Positions 37,071 through 47,984 of a DNA stretch of 64,000 nt are shown in pieces; the first letter of the stretch is position 1; every line of letters begins with the position of its first letter. A model generated the notes under the pieces. It saw only the letters and a list, made by a program, of their open reading frames with translations, was not told the DNA's origin and ran no database searches. The position numbers and the translations under genes were made by a program. Source of the stretch: Paraescarpia echinospica (Eukaryota > Annelida > Polychaeta > Sabellida > Siboglinidae); contig CM034542.1 of the NCBI GenBank assembly GCA_020002185.1, forward strand, positions 53,723,858 to 53,787,857, in the 5' to 3' direction.

Positions 37071-37074
37071 CATA

Positions 37075-38364
37075 CAACACAGACAATACACGGTGTTGAT
37101 TGCCGGTGAGCAGTCTAAACCTCACAGACTGACTTGCGGTGTCCGGCAGGGGTCAGTTCTTGGACCATTACTGTTCACTATATATATGACTCCTCTCGCG
37201 TCGCTACTCAACCGCCATGGCATGGCTTACCATCTATATGCAGATGACATCCAACTTTTACAAGAATTTAGCCTGAGCGATAATATTTCACCCGACATTG
37301 CCATCACGAAGATAGAACTCTGTGTCGCCAGTAACCGTCAATGGATGAAAACCAACATGCTAAAACTCATTGATGACAAAACGGAGATCATCATCGTCCA
37401 ACCGAAATCAGCAACCGAAAATGTTCTTTCTGACGGTGTAACTATCGGAAACGTTCGCGTGTTACCCAACACACACGCCAGAAACTTATGGATGACCTTT
37501 GATTCTAAGATGTCCCTTGAGCGACACGTAACATACATTTGCAGAAAGGCGTATTACCACCTCCATAGCATTGGACACATTCGTCGATACTTAGACAAAG
37601 AACATACAAAACAACTTGTACATGCGCTAGTCATTTCGCGAATTGACTGCTGCGATAGTCTTCTTAATGGATTGCCATCGACAGTAATTGAGAAACTACA
37701 ACATGTCCAATATGCATGTGCTCGTATCATAACGATGAGGTCGAAACGAGACCACGTCACGCCCATGCTCATGGAGCTGCACTGGCTTCCTGCGAAGAGT
37801 CGCATTACTTTCAAGACCCTACTTCTCACTTTCAAATGCCTTCATGGGCTCGCACCTCCACATCTATCAGCACTTCTCTCTCCGTATCGCCCGACACGCT
37901 GTCTACGCTCCTCCGATCAGCTACTCCTTAAACAACCCACTACCCGAACTAAACTCGTCAAATGAGCATTCTCTTGTGCAGCTCCAAGAGCAAGGAATCA
38001 ACTACCACTCACAGTGCGCCAATGCACTAGTGTCAATCAGTTTAAAGTGGCACTGAAGAAGCATCTTTTTACAAATTATTTTAATCTTCGATGATCATAA
38101 TTATTTATACCTTTATTTTAATTAATTTAGTATTATAATTAATCTATTTTATTGTTTTAATGGTTTGCATAATTGTGTTTATTTATATATTTTAAGACAG
38201 TATAATGGATTATACTTAGTAGTAATGATTGCATAGTATTTTTAAACTATATATCGTATGATGTTATTTATTTATTTATTTGCATTAACCATTGTAAAGC
38301 GCCCCAGAACAATTATTTGGAAGGGGCGCTATATAAGAAATAAATTATTATTATTATTATTATT
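37075..38364 (+). pseudogene. L2-clade LINE, 5'-truncated RT with hairpin tail
   Basis: Starts inside the RT just before GVRQGSVLGPLLFTIY. The catalytic motif YHLYADDIQLL is intact. The C-terminal region continues through LHWLPAKSRITFKTLLLTFK to a TGA at 37,963-37,965. Homology carries on in the same frame (AFSCAAPRARNQLPLTVRQC) to TGA at 38,092-38,094, so the first stop is a nonsense mutation, and an Arg replaces the usual Trp. The 3' UTR ends with an 8-bp stem (AGCGCCCC 38,298-38,305; GGGGCGCT 38,323-38,330) and a (TTA)n tail, the hallmark of L2-type elements. The frame reads continuously from the CATA microsatellite, but that part is not coding. Confidence 0.93.
38298..38364 (+). other. 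L2 3' stem-loop and (TTA)n tail
   Basis: Perfect 8-bp stem, 17-nt loop, then ATATAAGAAATAAA and about eight TTA units. In L2/CR1-group LINEs this region is the presumed recognition site for the element's own RT. Confidence 0.85.
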
Positions 38365-38504
38365 AAACATACATTCATATACATACGCTGAAAACAGAGC
38401 AGGATTTTGTTGAACACCCATTTATTATACGCCATTTGGCACATTTTAGCTGCTACTGTTATTTTTACTGCACTTATCAGAATTCACATATAGTTTTATT
38501 ATAG

Positions 38505-39485
38505 TTCCGTTACAATGGAGTGTTCTACAAGCAGAAGAAGGGAGCGGCCATGGGTTCACCGGTTGAGATACGTGGATGACACATTCACAGTGCTACAAGG
38601 GAGTGGGGTAGAACAGTTCACATACCATCTGAATTCAATGGACGATAACATGAAATTCACAGTAAAACTAGAACCTGACAACACACTAGCCTTTCTAGAC
38701 ACCTGTATATGTCTGAAGGACGATCGGTCAACCAAGGTTAAGGTGTATCGGAAGGCAATGCACACAGACCAGTATTGGAAATGGGATTCAAACCACCCAT
38801 TAGAACACAAACGATCAGTGGTGAGGACGCTCTTCCAAAGGGCAGAAAATCTGGTAACTGAAGAGGAGGATAAGACCAAAGAGGTGGAACACATCGAGAA
38901 AGTTCTCAAAACGAACGGTTACAAACCTTGGATGTTTAACACCACACTACACAGGAGAAATAGGGAGAATGTCAACACCAAAGAAACCAACAGAAGACAA
39001 CATGCCATAGGTCTACCCTATATCAGTAAGCTGTCTGAACAAATGGCAAGGATGTTCAAGTCCTACGACATACCAGTGTACCACAAATCGATCAACACCC
39101 TGAGGTCCCGGCTGGTACACCCAAAAACAAAACAGACAAGGCAGCAAAGTGTGGGGTAGTATATGACATATAACGCCTAGAATGCGACCAACACTACATA
39201 GGAGAAACAGCGAGGGCACTGGGCACACGATTTAAAGAACATCTATCGTGTCGCCAACCCCTATCAGCAATAAACGAACACGAGTTGAACACAGGCCACC
39301 AGTGTTCGATGAAAGAGGTGAAAATTTCAGTCCTCGAGAAGAACAGGCAGAGAAAAAAGATCAAGGAGACAATTAACATCTACAGGGGGACGCCTTCACT
39401 GAACAGAAACGTCGGCCAGGAGCACACGCCAGTCATGACGTAGGTCTTGTGACACGACCGTAAATTCAGTCGAAATTATACAACA
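38505..39485 (+). pseudogene. Penelope-like element: RT fragment plus GIY-YIG
   Basis: The first 45 bp encode FYKQKKGAAMGSPV, the B motif of Penelope-like RTs. The next residues, in another frame, are RYVDDTFTV, the catalytic YVDD motif. In intact elements these are separated by several dozen residues, so an internal deletion joins them. The frame continues (KVYRKAMHTDQYWKWDSNHP, LEHKRSVVRTLFQRAENLV). A frameshift and one TAA follow near 39,130-39,180. Then comes a GIY-YIG domain (GVVYDI...HYIGETARALGTRFKEH) ending at TAG 39,440-39,442. The sequence ends in CAACAACAACAAC. RT and GIY-YIG together define endonuclease-bearing Penelope-like elements. Confidence 0.9.
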
Positions 39486-40205
39486 ACAACAACAAAAAGT
39501 TTCTTGAGAGGTAAATAAACCCAACATGAATTACCAAGTAACCGGATCATCACTACATTCAAGGGTTTTATTATAGTTTTATTATAATATTATTATAGTT
39601 ATCACAACGTACATTTTCAGGTAGTGGCTTAGTGCAGGAGCCCGTTGGATATCTGGCTAGGCCCTATATATTGTTGACGTCATGTTATAGGGGAATAACA
39701 TATATGTTCATAGCAACAGAGACCGTGATAACCTAGGCAGTGATGAATACAACCATAGCCTAGTATGGGTGAAAGTGCGCGTAGGAGTTGCGTTTTAAAG
39801 ATCACGTAAACTCATAGAATGTTCGTTATTATATTATCCAAATGTTACATGTAATAATGCGTCGCATCTAATATTTGATAAGATCGCAGTCGAGATTGCG
39901 TGACGTCACACCCCCTTGGCATTGTTAGCGCAGGCAGTGGAAGCTACACTGCAATACTAATAGTGGCATTGACAACATTGAACGTAGCGCATGGCCCGCT
40001 ATTGTGCCGTATATGTATAACAACATGTGCTTAGATTAGGAGAATAGTCCTTTCGCACACGATGCCCACGCCGTAAACACTGTGAGTATGTCTTGTTGGA
40101 TGTTACAAGCCTAATTCCGTGAGTTCACTATTCGTTGCGGCGATACATTTGGTTGTCGAACATTTAGGCCCCATGTGCTCAAATGTGGTTAGAAATCACT
40201 CAATG
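39486..40205. other. No gene recognised
   Basis: Ordinary spacer without repeats or domains I can name. Confidence 0.4.
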
Positions 40206-40209
40206 AATA

Positions 40210-40545
40210 ATGGGGGAGGGGCAGTTGAGTAGAGGTGGAACGTCTGACTCTATCGACAGAACCAAGGTTCGAATCTTCTTGTCGCTGCTTCGAAGTTTGG
40301 AAAATTCCGTTCATCCCTCATTGCCTCAGGTCACCCACCTTAGTCGGGTGTCAACAGCAGGACACCAGTTTATAAAAGAATATAAATGCGCAGTGGTGGG
40401 TAAACGACTACTCTTCGCGCAATAATTGTGGCGTGGCTAAATGCTTTACTAAATTGTTTAACTGTGGTGAAGTGTACACACTCAACGTTTTTTCGTTAAG
40501 CAAACATTGCTTTGAGCGGTCTCAAAGACCGGGCACACTGCAATT
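40210..40545 (+). mobile_element. Diverged tRNA-derived SINE, plus strand
   Basis: Contains a tRNA-like head (GAGTAGAGGTGGAACGTCTG; GGTTCGAATCTTC) and a distant version of the SINE body (CTTCGCGCAATAATTGTGGC, GTGGCTAAATGCTT). Probably an older copy or subfamily. Confidence 0.6.
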
Positions 40546-40779
40546 TAAATCAGTCGATATGGGCTTGTTTTGTAAGGTTTTTTATGGCTGTACTTCATTT
40601 ACATTTATTTTTACTGTATTAGCGCCAATAACTCAACTAATGGTGCAGGTTGTGAAAACGATTATCTTCTTATAATCGAGATTGCGTATGTAGGTAGGTT
40701 AATGTTTTTCTCTTTGACGGCGTGAACTATCAGAAATTAGAATAGGACGTAGACCATATTTTATTTTCAAAATACACCA
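40546..40779. other. No gene recognised
   Basis: Short spacer. Confidence 0.4.
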
Positions 40780-41225
40780 TACATGTCAAGATTCTCACCT
40801 TTATTGTGTAAACCAGTCGTTCGGAAGATATAATGTAATGCGCGCGTAACACGTAAAACGTAATCTAACAATCGCAGGTACCACGCGCACGCACCAAATA
40901 CTTCTGGAAAACGGTCCCTACGTCATAGACTTGGCAACATGAAGTAGACGCTAACACAATGATGCCTATGTTTACCCTCATGCCAGTAGCATAGCAATAT
41001 GAATATAATTTAATAATTCCACACTATCACGACTATCGGGCCTATCGATGGACGCGAACTTCACATTCTCTCCGACCTTCGTCATTTTGAACAAACAACG
41101 AGTATCTGTTATGGTGTCTATGTAACGATTCTGTGCGTTTTCTAACATTTGGTAAATGCTACTATCGTGACTGCCAACTACCAAGGCATGCTTTCAGATG
41201 TCGGGCATTTTTGATAATTAGTTTG
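40780..41225 (-). repeat. Dispersed repeat X, copy without insertion
   Basis: The minus strand aligns with plus strand 50,500-51,665. Shared words include GGTCGGAGAGAATGTGAAGT, ATCGTTACATARACACCATA, TAGCGTCTACTT and TACGTTTTACGT. This copy lacks about 780 bp that the other copy carries, and has about 85 bp the other lacks. Confidence 0.8.
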
Positions 41226-41329
41226 GTCGGCATGCAAAGTACAATATCAGGGAATACGTGTGATACGTTTTGCTTTGTTACGGGTAAAATGCGTTCGGCG
41301 ATAATCTGTTTTAGGTAATAAAAATATGT

Positions 41330-41560
41330 CCGATGACAACTTATTTGTCTTTTGACAATCTGTGATTTGGTCATATGTTGACTATGTTCTGTGATGAAAA
41401 GTCCTGTGACAATTTGCTTTATGTGGGTTCTCTATGTTCTGTGACAATCGTTCGATGGCAATCTGTCTTTTTGTGATGTGTTCGCTATTTTCTTTAACAA
41501 TATATAGGTGACAATATGTGATTTAGTCATATGTTCTCTATGTTCCGTGACACACAATTA
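41330..41560. repeat. Diverged tandem repeats (TATGTTCTGTGACAAT)
   Basis: Three to four imperfect units containing TCATATGTT, CTATGTTCTGTGAC and GACAATYTG. Old minisatellite or satellite remnant. Confidence 0.6.
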
Positions 41561-42027
41561 CCAGTTGTCTCGCAGTGTAATATAGCTTTGTCCACCAATA
41601 CATAATAGGGAAACATGTGCCTAGGTCAACCTGTATGATTGAGTCAACATCGGTGAACTCACGAGAGAGCAGCCCACAACGGCACGTTAAGGCAAACCGA
41701 CTAACACGTATTAGAATGAAAATATTTTTCCGTATTTTTTGTTAAAATAAAACTGGTGTTTTAAAATGCAGTCAGTAGTCGCATCTGATTTAAGCTAACA
41801 TTGAACTAGCGTTCCGTATGGTGTCAGTAAATAGAAATCCGTTTGTATTAGTTTGATTAGTGCCTGTTGAACGTTATTTCAAATTGGAGATTTTTATGCC
41901 GAAGCTGCTGCGATACTAAACAAACGAAATATTCTGATATAGTTTCAAGGTTTGTCTTTAGTATAACGCGGCTCAAAGCATGAGTAGTATCTAAACAAGC
42001 GAGGTCGTAAAGCCTGCCTCAGCGAAG

Positions 42028-42120
42028 GCGATGAGGATGATCCTTGTCTCTACTGTGGGGAAATATTCGCCGACAGTCGGGCACGTGAAATTTGGATACC
42101 GCATTCCACATGCAAGGCTT
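42028..42120 (+). pseudogene. Fragment resembling a pogo/Tigger-type transposase C-terminus
   Basis: Translates DEDDPCLYCGEIFADSRARE, then IWIP and HSTCKALC. Acidic residues followed by C-x-x-C, a basic SR stretch, W, and a second cysteine pair resemble the cysteine-rich tail of pogo/Tigger (DDE_1) transposases. Only about 30 residues remain and no other part of the gene was found nearby. Confidence 0.5.
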
Positions 42121-42369
42121 TATGCTCAAGAAGCATGTTCGGTTGCAACATCATCAGTAGAAAGTCTGTAAATATATTGACATTTACTGTCTAATGTTTG
42201 TAAGCAATATTATGTCTTGATTAATATTAATATGTTTTGGAAAACTGTCTTGGAATATTAACCGGGTGTAAACGTTAAATTCTTCGAAGGCATCGTCAGG
42301 TCTAGACAACGTGCGCCAACTGTCGCGATTAACGGCGTCGCTGTGTTATAGTCCTGCCATCTGACGGAC

Positions 42370-42465
42370 AACATTTAACTAAGTTTATTTAAAATTGCCA
42401 CAGGAGAACAAGTTGCAGGTGGCAGGTGGACAAAGAAGCCATTTGGCATTTGCTTATTGTTGATC
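42370..42465 (-). mobile_element. 3'-end fragment of the CR1 family seen at 3-4.8 kb
   Basis: The minus strand contains AATGGCTTCTTTGTCCACCT, GCCACCT and TGTGGCAAT, matching the 3' UTR at about 4,770-4,830 (GGGCTTCCTTGTCCACCTG, GCCACCTAG, GGGTGGCAAT). Confidence 0.75.
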
Positions 42466-42542
42466 CAACAGTTATTCAAAGTCTGCCGTTGTCAGATAAC
42501 TATCAATTTTATTTTAAACATATTTAGACTGCTGGCACACAA

Positions 42543-42681
42543 TATGGTTTCATATTGATACACTTGTTCGAGACAGGCTCGTGTATGAAAACTCGGTCTC
42601 AGCCTCTAGGCCTACCAGATGTTGAGACCGAGTTTTCATACACGAGCCTGTCTCAAACAAGTGTGTCAATATGAAACCATA
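42543..42681. repeat. 59-bp inverted repeat with 21-nt loop
   Basis: Arms 42,543-42,601 and 42,623-42,681 pair with only two mismatches. The left arm begins TATGGTTTCATATTGATA. The loop is GCCTCTAGGCCTACCAGATG + T. It is far longer and cleaner than expected by chance. It could be a very young foldback MITE or a hairpin RNA source. Confidence 0.93.
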
Positions 42682-45255
42682 CATCTAGTCTTCGGATACG
42701 AAGAAACTACCCAAGTTAGTGTTTGATACCAATACACTTATATGTGCACCGCGCCATCTGGCGAATACTGGGTATAATTATTAATAAAGTCATACCACAA
42801 TGTGTATTCTACTATAAAAGCATATCATATTATTTTGTGCGCCTCCATTCAGTTTCGAATATTCATCATAACAATATCTAAAAGAGTGTCATCTCACGTG
42901 TGGGAAGACATGCTATATTGATACTGAAGTCATTGACTTACTGAGATGCGCTTATAGATGGTTAGCACATGCGCGTGCACACACGCTCGCACGCGCGCGC
43001 GAGCACACACACGTACACACACACACGCGCGCGTGTGCGTGTGTGTGTGCGTGTGCGTGTGAGTGTCTCTGTGTGTGTGTAATTTCTGTTGTCAAACGTG
43101 CTTACACATTTACCGTCATATCCACAGTCATCGGGCAGTTTGTCCCAACTCCTGGTTAGATTATAATCAGCAAGAGTCTTCTTGCTCTTGTAACAACTTT
43201 GGTCCACTGAGACGTCATTGTTGTTTTGTCAGCGTCTTTCACTGTGACAGCCGTGTTAGTTGAAGCACGACAAGGAAGCAATGTGATCGCAATACGATAT
43301 ACCCCGACAGCTGTTGACTTCAGCCGGCGTCACAGCGGAAGGTCTTCCTTCGCACCGCGGCACAAGACAACATGTCCAAGTTTGACTGACCAGTAAGATA
43401 TCATCGCTAAAGGCATTCGTCAGGCTAAAATCGAAAGAAAAGAAAATATAAATCAGTTTGGTTATAGCTTGTAAATGGACTCCCGTGGTAAATGGACCGG
43501 GGGTCCATTACCATGGCGTGATATATATGGATCCTTATGAAAGGAACAGTGTATGTCTATTAACAATTATAGACGTGGTTCGCTGATGCCTATTAATAAA
43601 AAATGTACTATCATAAAAGGCACAATTGTGCTAACAAAATTGTGAAAATTATGTTAATAACCGTAAAATATATTGAAGTGGCCATTGTTGATTTATATCG
43701 GTAGCCTGCATTTATCTCGTTAGGAATCGGTTACAATTTTAGAATAGAAGCGTCCCGGAAAAAAACTATCTGCAAGAGTGATAGATGATTCAGTACATAT
43801 GTGTTGTAATGTATTCCTTGTTTTGATTTAATTAGAAACTAGACTATGTGGAAACAACAGGATCGTATTTGGCTTTCCAAGAAGCAAAACGATCATTGCT
43901 AGTTTCTCGATCTAATATGGCTTGAAGCACTTTTCAACAATTAAAAGAGTTATTGGTGCTTATTTGATCCAATACTGTTTATAATAGAACGGGAAATACA
44001 TATTAAAATTGGTACCCATTTTACCTGGCGAGTGCGTCCTCAACTGTCTTTTACACGTATTATTGTTACGTTAATTTTTGGCATGACATGTACCGTTTTG
44101 ACTTGACGCTTTGCCGCAATCATTCATGGCAAACACAACTGTATTCGTGCTGCTTCGGTTATTTGAAATATTCCGCAACAGAAGCACGCCAGTAAAGAGC
44201 GAACAACCAGCGAATTGTTCGCTGCGAGAGGCACTGCCTGTCGTCAGCGGAAGGGCGATGCCACTTCCGGTGTCGCGGCAAAGACGTCGTCACTCGCGTA
44301 CCGACGACTCGCTGTTCCCACGACACATCGCTCACCTTCGCGTGCTGACATCTTGACCCGGCAAACAATGCCTCTCGCCGACCATTATCGCCTCATGTGT
44401 TGGACATGTCGTCGCTATGTCCACGGTCGTTAAGGCGGCCCGCGGCTCTGACACGAAGGAACGTCACTGAAGAGTCCCAGAAACTCCCGGGGAAGTGACG
44501 ACAAGACTGTGGAATGCGTCGGTGAATGGTGAACGACGGGTTCAAATGTTCTCTGACAACCCCATCGGAATCAGTTTTCGCAACTGCGCGAGGCGAGCTG
44601 CGATTGAAGAATATACTGCCACGTGGCCTTTTTTAACACCGTGCAAACACGATGAGGACTCATGCATAACTTGAACGTCTCTCCTGGAAGATTGGCGATT
44701 TACGACGGATAACGAAAAAAGAAAGAAAGGAGTTTTCATATTGTGAATATTGCAATGGGTTTAGCTGCAAAAAAATTGACAAAAGACTCACGTAAATAAA
44801 GGACATTTTGCAACAAGAGACATGTTCCTTGACGTACTGATAGTCGAATAAAACCAGCTGTATTCATGATGCGTCCTGCGACGTTTGTCGATGAGATATG
44901 GCTGCCTCTGTGAGGTGTCAACGTCGTCACCTGTCTGCACTTAGGGCTGCAATGCTGCGTTCGAGTGCGTATATTGCAGGGGCGGTGGCAATGGTAAACT
45001 GCGCTTGTTGTGTGAGAAAGTTTTCTTTTACTAAACAACCAGTGAATTTCTTAATAGAGACACAAATAAGATACTATAGTAGTTTGCTACTGATAAAATA
45101 ATGCTGTGTATGTTTCTTCCGGGCGTATCTTCCTAAAGTATATTAATTATTGTTGGATACAATCTGAACACACGGCTACCCACTTGTCAAGATGTCTTGT
45201 CTGTTGATGCTTCTTTCAATTCGTCCAATGGCAGCTGCGTTGTATCTCTGAAGTC
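42682..45255. other. Gene-free interval
   Basis: Contains a CA/CG-rich simple stretch (42,975-43,075) and a CpG-rich patch (44,190-44,480). A 45-codon cysteine-containing minus frame ends in the CA repeat at 43,080-43,207. I could not support an exon. No other domain recognised. Confidence 0.4.
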
Positions 45256-45260
45256 ATCCG

Positions 45261-45416
45261 TCCGTCCGTCCGTCTATCACCCATTCACCCACCCATCCAC
45301 CCATCCACCCATCCACGTATCCATCCACGTATCCATCCATCCATCCATCCATCCACCCATCCACCCACCCATCCATCCATCCAGCCATCCATCCATCCAT
45401 CCATCCATCCACCCAC
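45261..45416. repeat. CCAT/CCGT/CCAC microsatellite
   Basis: About 150 bp of CCAT with CCGT (start) and CCAC variants. The IHPSIHPP frame is an artefact. Confidence 0.95.
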
Positions 45417-45585
45417 CTGCTGTGTATTCAAAAACAACATTCACTAGCTACGTAATAGATGTATGCTACAAGCAGGAAACTAGATCACCCAAATTTTACA
45501 AAATACCAGGAGAATGCAAATAATCTCCACCAATATGTTTTACATTTCTCGTCAATTTCTCACCTTTAGAGATCATCTCCACTTC

Positions 45586-45652
45586 GCTGTTCATGTTCTT
45601 CATGTTCTTCATGTTCTTCATGTTCTTCATGTTCTTCATGTTCTTCATGTTC
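45586..45652. repeat. 9-bp tandem repeat, about 7 copies
   Basis: ATGTTCTTC repeated exactly six to seven times. Confidence 0.95.
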
Positions 45653-45776
45653 CAGTACTGGCGGTTGTCTGCCCTTTCTGCATTTCTCGCCAGTACTGCA
45701 TTAATTATATATATCAACATGAAACTTACATTTAAATGTGTAAATAGAAAGCGATGGTAGTTTTACTTTTAGCACT

Positions 45777-45943
45777 GTCGTCGGAACTTGGTGAATATTA
45801 GGGAGGGGGGCCGAGTATCTCAAAAACCTCAAATTGCACCCCAAAATGTATCCCCTTTTCCCTAAATATTGGGGGCTAATGTTATCTCCAGCCCCCACCA
45901 AACATGTAGGGGACTCAGCCTCAAGCCCTCCGGTTCTGACGCC
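45777..45943. mobile_element. MITE-like copy of a GGCGTCGGAAC repeat family
   Basis: Left end GTCGTCGGAAC and right end (minus strand) GGCGTCAGAAC match at 9 of 11 positions. The interior has TTGCACCCC and CCTCAA motifs shared with about 16,860-17,060 and 48,385-48,513. Confidence 0.5.
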
Positions 45944-46101
45944 TTAGTTTAGTGATTATTTAATTTATTATGATATCCCAAAGTCAAAGACATTTTTATA
46001 ATTACTCGATTTGTTTATAAACTGATGTTTTTTCTCAAATAAAGACAATAACTAGTGTGGTAGTCTAGTTAGTATATATGCAACACTGCTGTAACTTATT
46101 T

Positions 46102-46956
46102 AGGCGCCGTAGGGGTGGCAGCGAGGGTGGCAGCGAGAGTGCTCGGGACTAATCTCGCTTAACCGACTCTCGCCTGGCTGCGTGACTTCGTCAGGAAGAT
46201 AGTCTGGCTCAGAATCGTGTTTTGACTGCTCACTGCCAGTTAGCACGTCTATCCCACAGAATGTTTATATATTAGGTATGTTTTCGATAACGAAATGAAA
46301 TTACGAAATAGTGCCCGAAATAGTATTACACAAAATAAAATAAATCTTAAACTAAATGAACACAAACAAAAGTTTCGAGTACTCTACGGGATTCGAACCG
46401 AGGACCCTAAAAATAGTTATTCGACACGCTACCGACATAGCCAACGAGATCAGCACGTCTTGGTCGTACTTTGGCGACTAGATATACTATATATTTTAGT
46501 AAGCAGTCCGACCGTTGCGCGCAACATCGATTGCACTTTGTTTAGTTAAATTTGTCCTTGTTTGGTATTTATATCATGCTTATTCACACTTAGTCTTTTG
46601 TTTTTGCTCGAGCATAAGCAAAGAACGTCAATGCGGAATCGTTGACAGCCACGAGAGCTGCCAACTAGTGAATATGCATGTGATTAAAAGGCACTAAACT
46701 ACAAAAAAGTTTAATGTCGGTTTATTTTTGTGTGTGACATGTTTCAATATAAGTTTAATGTTGAATAGTTGTTATAGTATAGTATTATCTGATAAAAATG
46801 TATCCTTATTTAATTTGTTATTTCATAGTTGCCCTGAGAGCCACTCATAGTCTCTACCCGAGTCTTGGGTAAAGCCACCTACCGGTAACATTGGCAAGGC
46901 CTTAATATTCCAGGCCGTAGTGAGGAGCGAAAATGTGCTGCCACCTCACGGCGCCT
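46102..46956. mobile_element. Candidate DNA element with 20-bp inverted ends
   Basis: Left end AGGCGCCGTAGGGGTGGCAG and right end (minus strand) AGGCGCCGTGAGGTGGCAGC differ by a substitution and a gap. No clear target-site duplication and no transposase. It includes a tRNA-like sequence at 46,380-46,455. Confidence 0.45.
46380..46455 (-). other. tRNA-like sequence (pseudogene or SINE head)
   Basis: The minus strand has an A-box-like TGGCTATGTCGGTAGC and a B-box GGTTCGAATCCCG about 45 bp apart. Acceptor-stem pairing is not convincing, so I do not call a functional tRNA. Confidence 0.45.
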
Positions 46957-47309
46957 GGGTAATCGAGGCTAGCTCTGGACTGGTTGTTTGGCCTAACGGT
47001 GGCGCCACATCGCGGAGTCTAAAATAATAAAAGTTACGTTTCATTAATTCCACAATAAAATTATTATTTTCATTTCAGCTATCTACGAACATTTGTCATC
47101 ATTTTGAATGGCTTCATAAAAACGAAGCAATAATTTGGGAGGGCAAATTTTAAAATGTAAAGTCTACTACATCTGGTGTTAGTCCGGCAGTAGGCCAGAA
47201 AACATTGCACAAGGGTCCGAACTAAGTTTTTTGCAGTTTCTATGTAGTCGATGTGTCCTTATAAGCAATCCGAGTGATGCCACCCTGGCACACTTGAGCA
47301 TATTTCAAA

Positions 47310-47910
47310 ATATGCAGATTAGTGTCGCCATTAACAAATATTATATTTTCGTCAATATCTCAGTAACTACTGACAACTGCACAACAAATTAGGTGTCTAT
47401 ACCCATGTTTTGGAGGTCTGTGGTACTGGTCAGGATGTTTCCAAAAGGATACAACAATCCTCTACCCAAAATGTGCAAATTAGGTGCCACCATTTGCAAA
47501 ATATTAACGTTGGCCCCTATCGCAATAAGTATTTGTGATAGCAAAACAAACGAAGTGTCTATACCTGCGTTTTGAGGGTATACAGTATCGACGACGACAC
47601 TCGTATAGTAGTCCTGCCAATCACCTTCTACTTAATATGCAAATTAGCGGCATCCATTGTGATATATCTTGTATGACAGCTTTTCAGATGAGGTGTCTAA
47701 TTATATGTTCATTTGATTATGAATTGTGATGTTGCTATTAAAAAGGAGACCTGTACACTGATATTCCAGCACTCTTAAATAGTATATAAATCTGCCAACG
47801 CCATTAACGTAACATCGTTTTTTCTATAACTTTTGAAGTATACATGACAGCATCTCAAACGAGGTGTACATACCTTTCTTTTGGTCAAAACTGGCAAAAT
47901 CCCGGCATAG
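47310..47910. repeat. Diverged ~150-bp tandem units, about 4
   Basis: Each unit begins near ATGCAAATTAG and GCCATTA and contains GAGGTGTCTATACC or a close variant about 90 bp later. Confidence 0.6.
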
Positions 47911-47984
47911 ACTTTACAAATCAAGTTAATCGCTGTCTGTCCGGTGGCAGTAGCTCGTGTATCGTCATTTTGACAGTCAGCCCG

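Noticed and set aside
36126..37125. Frames up to 326 codons across 36.1-37.1 kb
   Set aside because: Translation of GA, CA and CATA simple repeats.
38515..38560. ATG start of the 38,515-39,159 frame as a gene start
   Set aside because: The first residues are out of frame with the Penelope RT. The true reading of this stretch is FYKQKKGAAMGSPV, joined to YVDD by a deletion.
43080..43207. Cysteine-containing minus frame SCYKSKKTLADYNLTRSWDK next to a CA repeat
   Set aside because: Looks protein-like and has a possible acceptor and donor, but it is too short and of unknown family. An exon cannot be supported.
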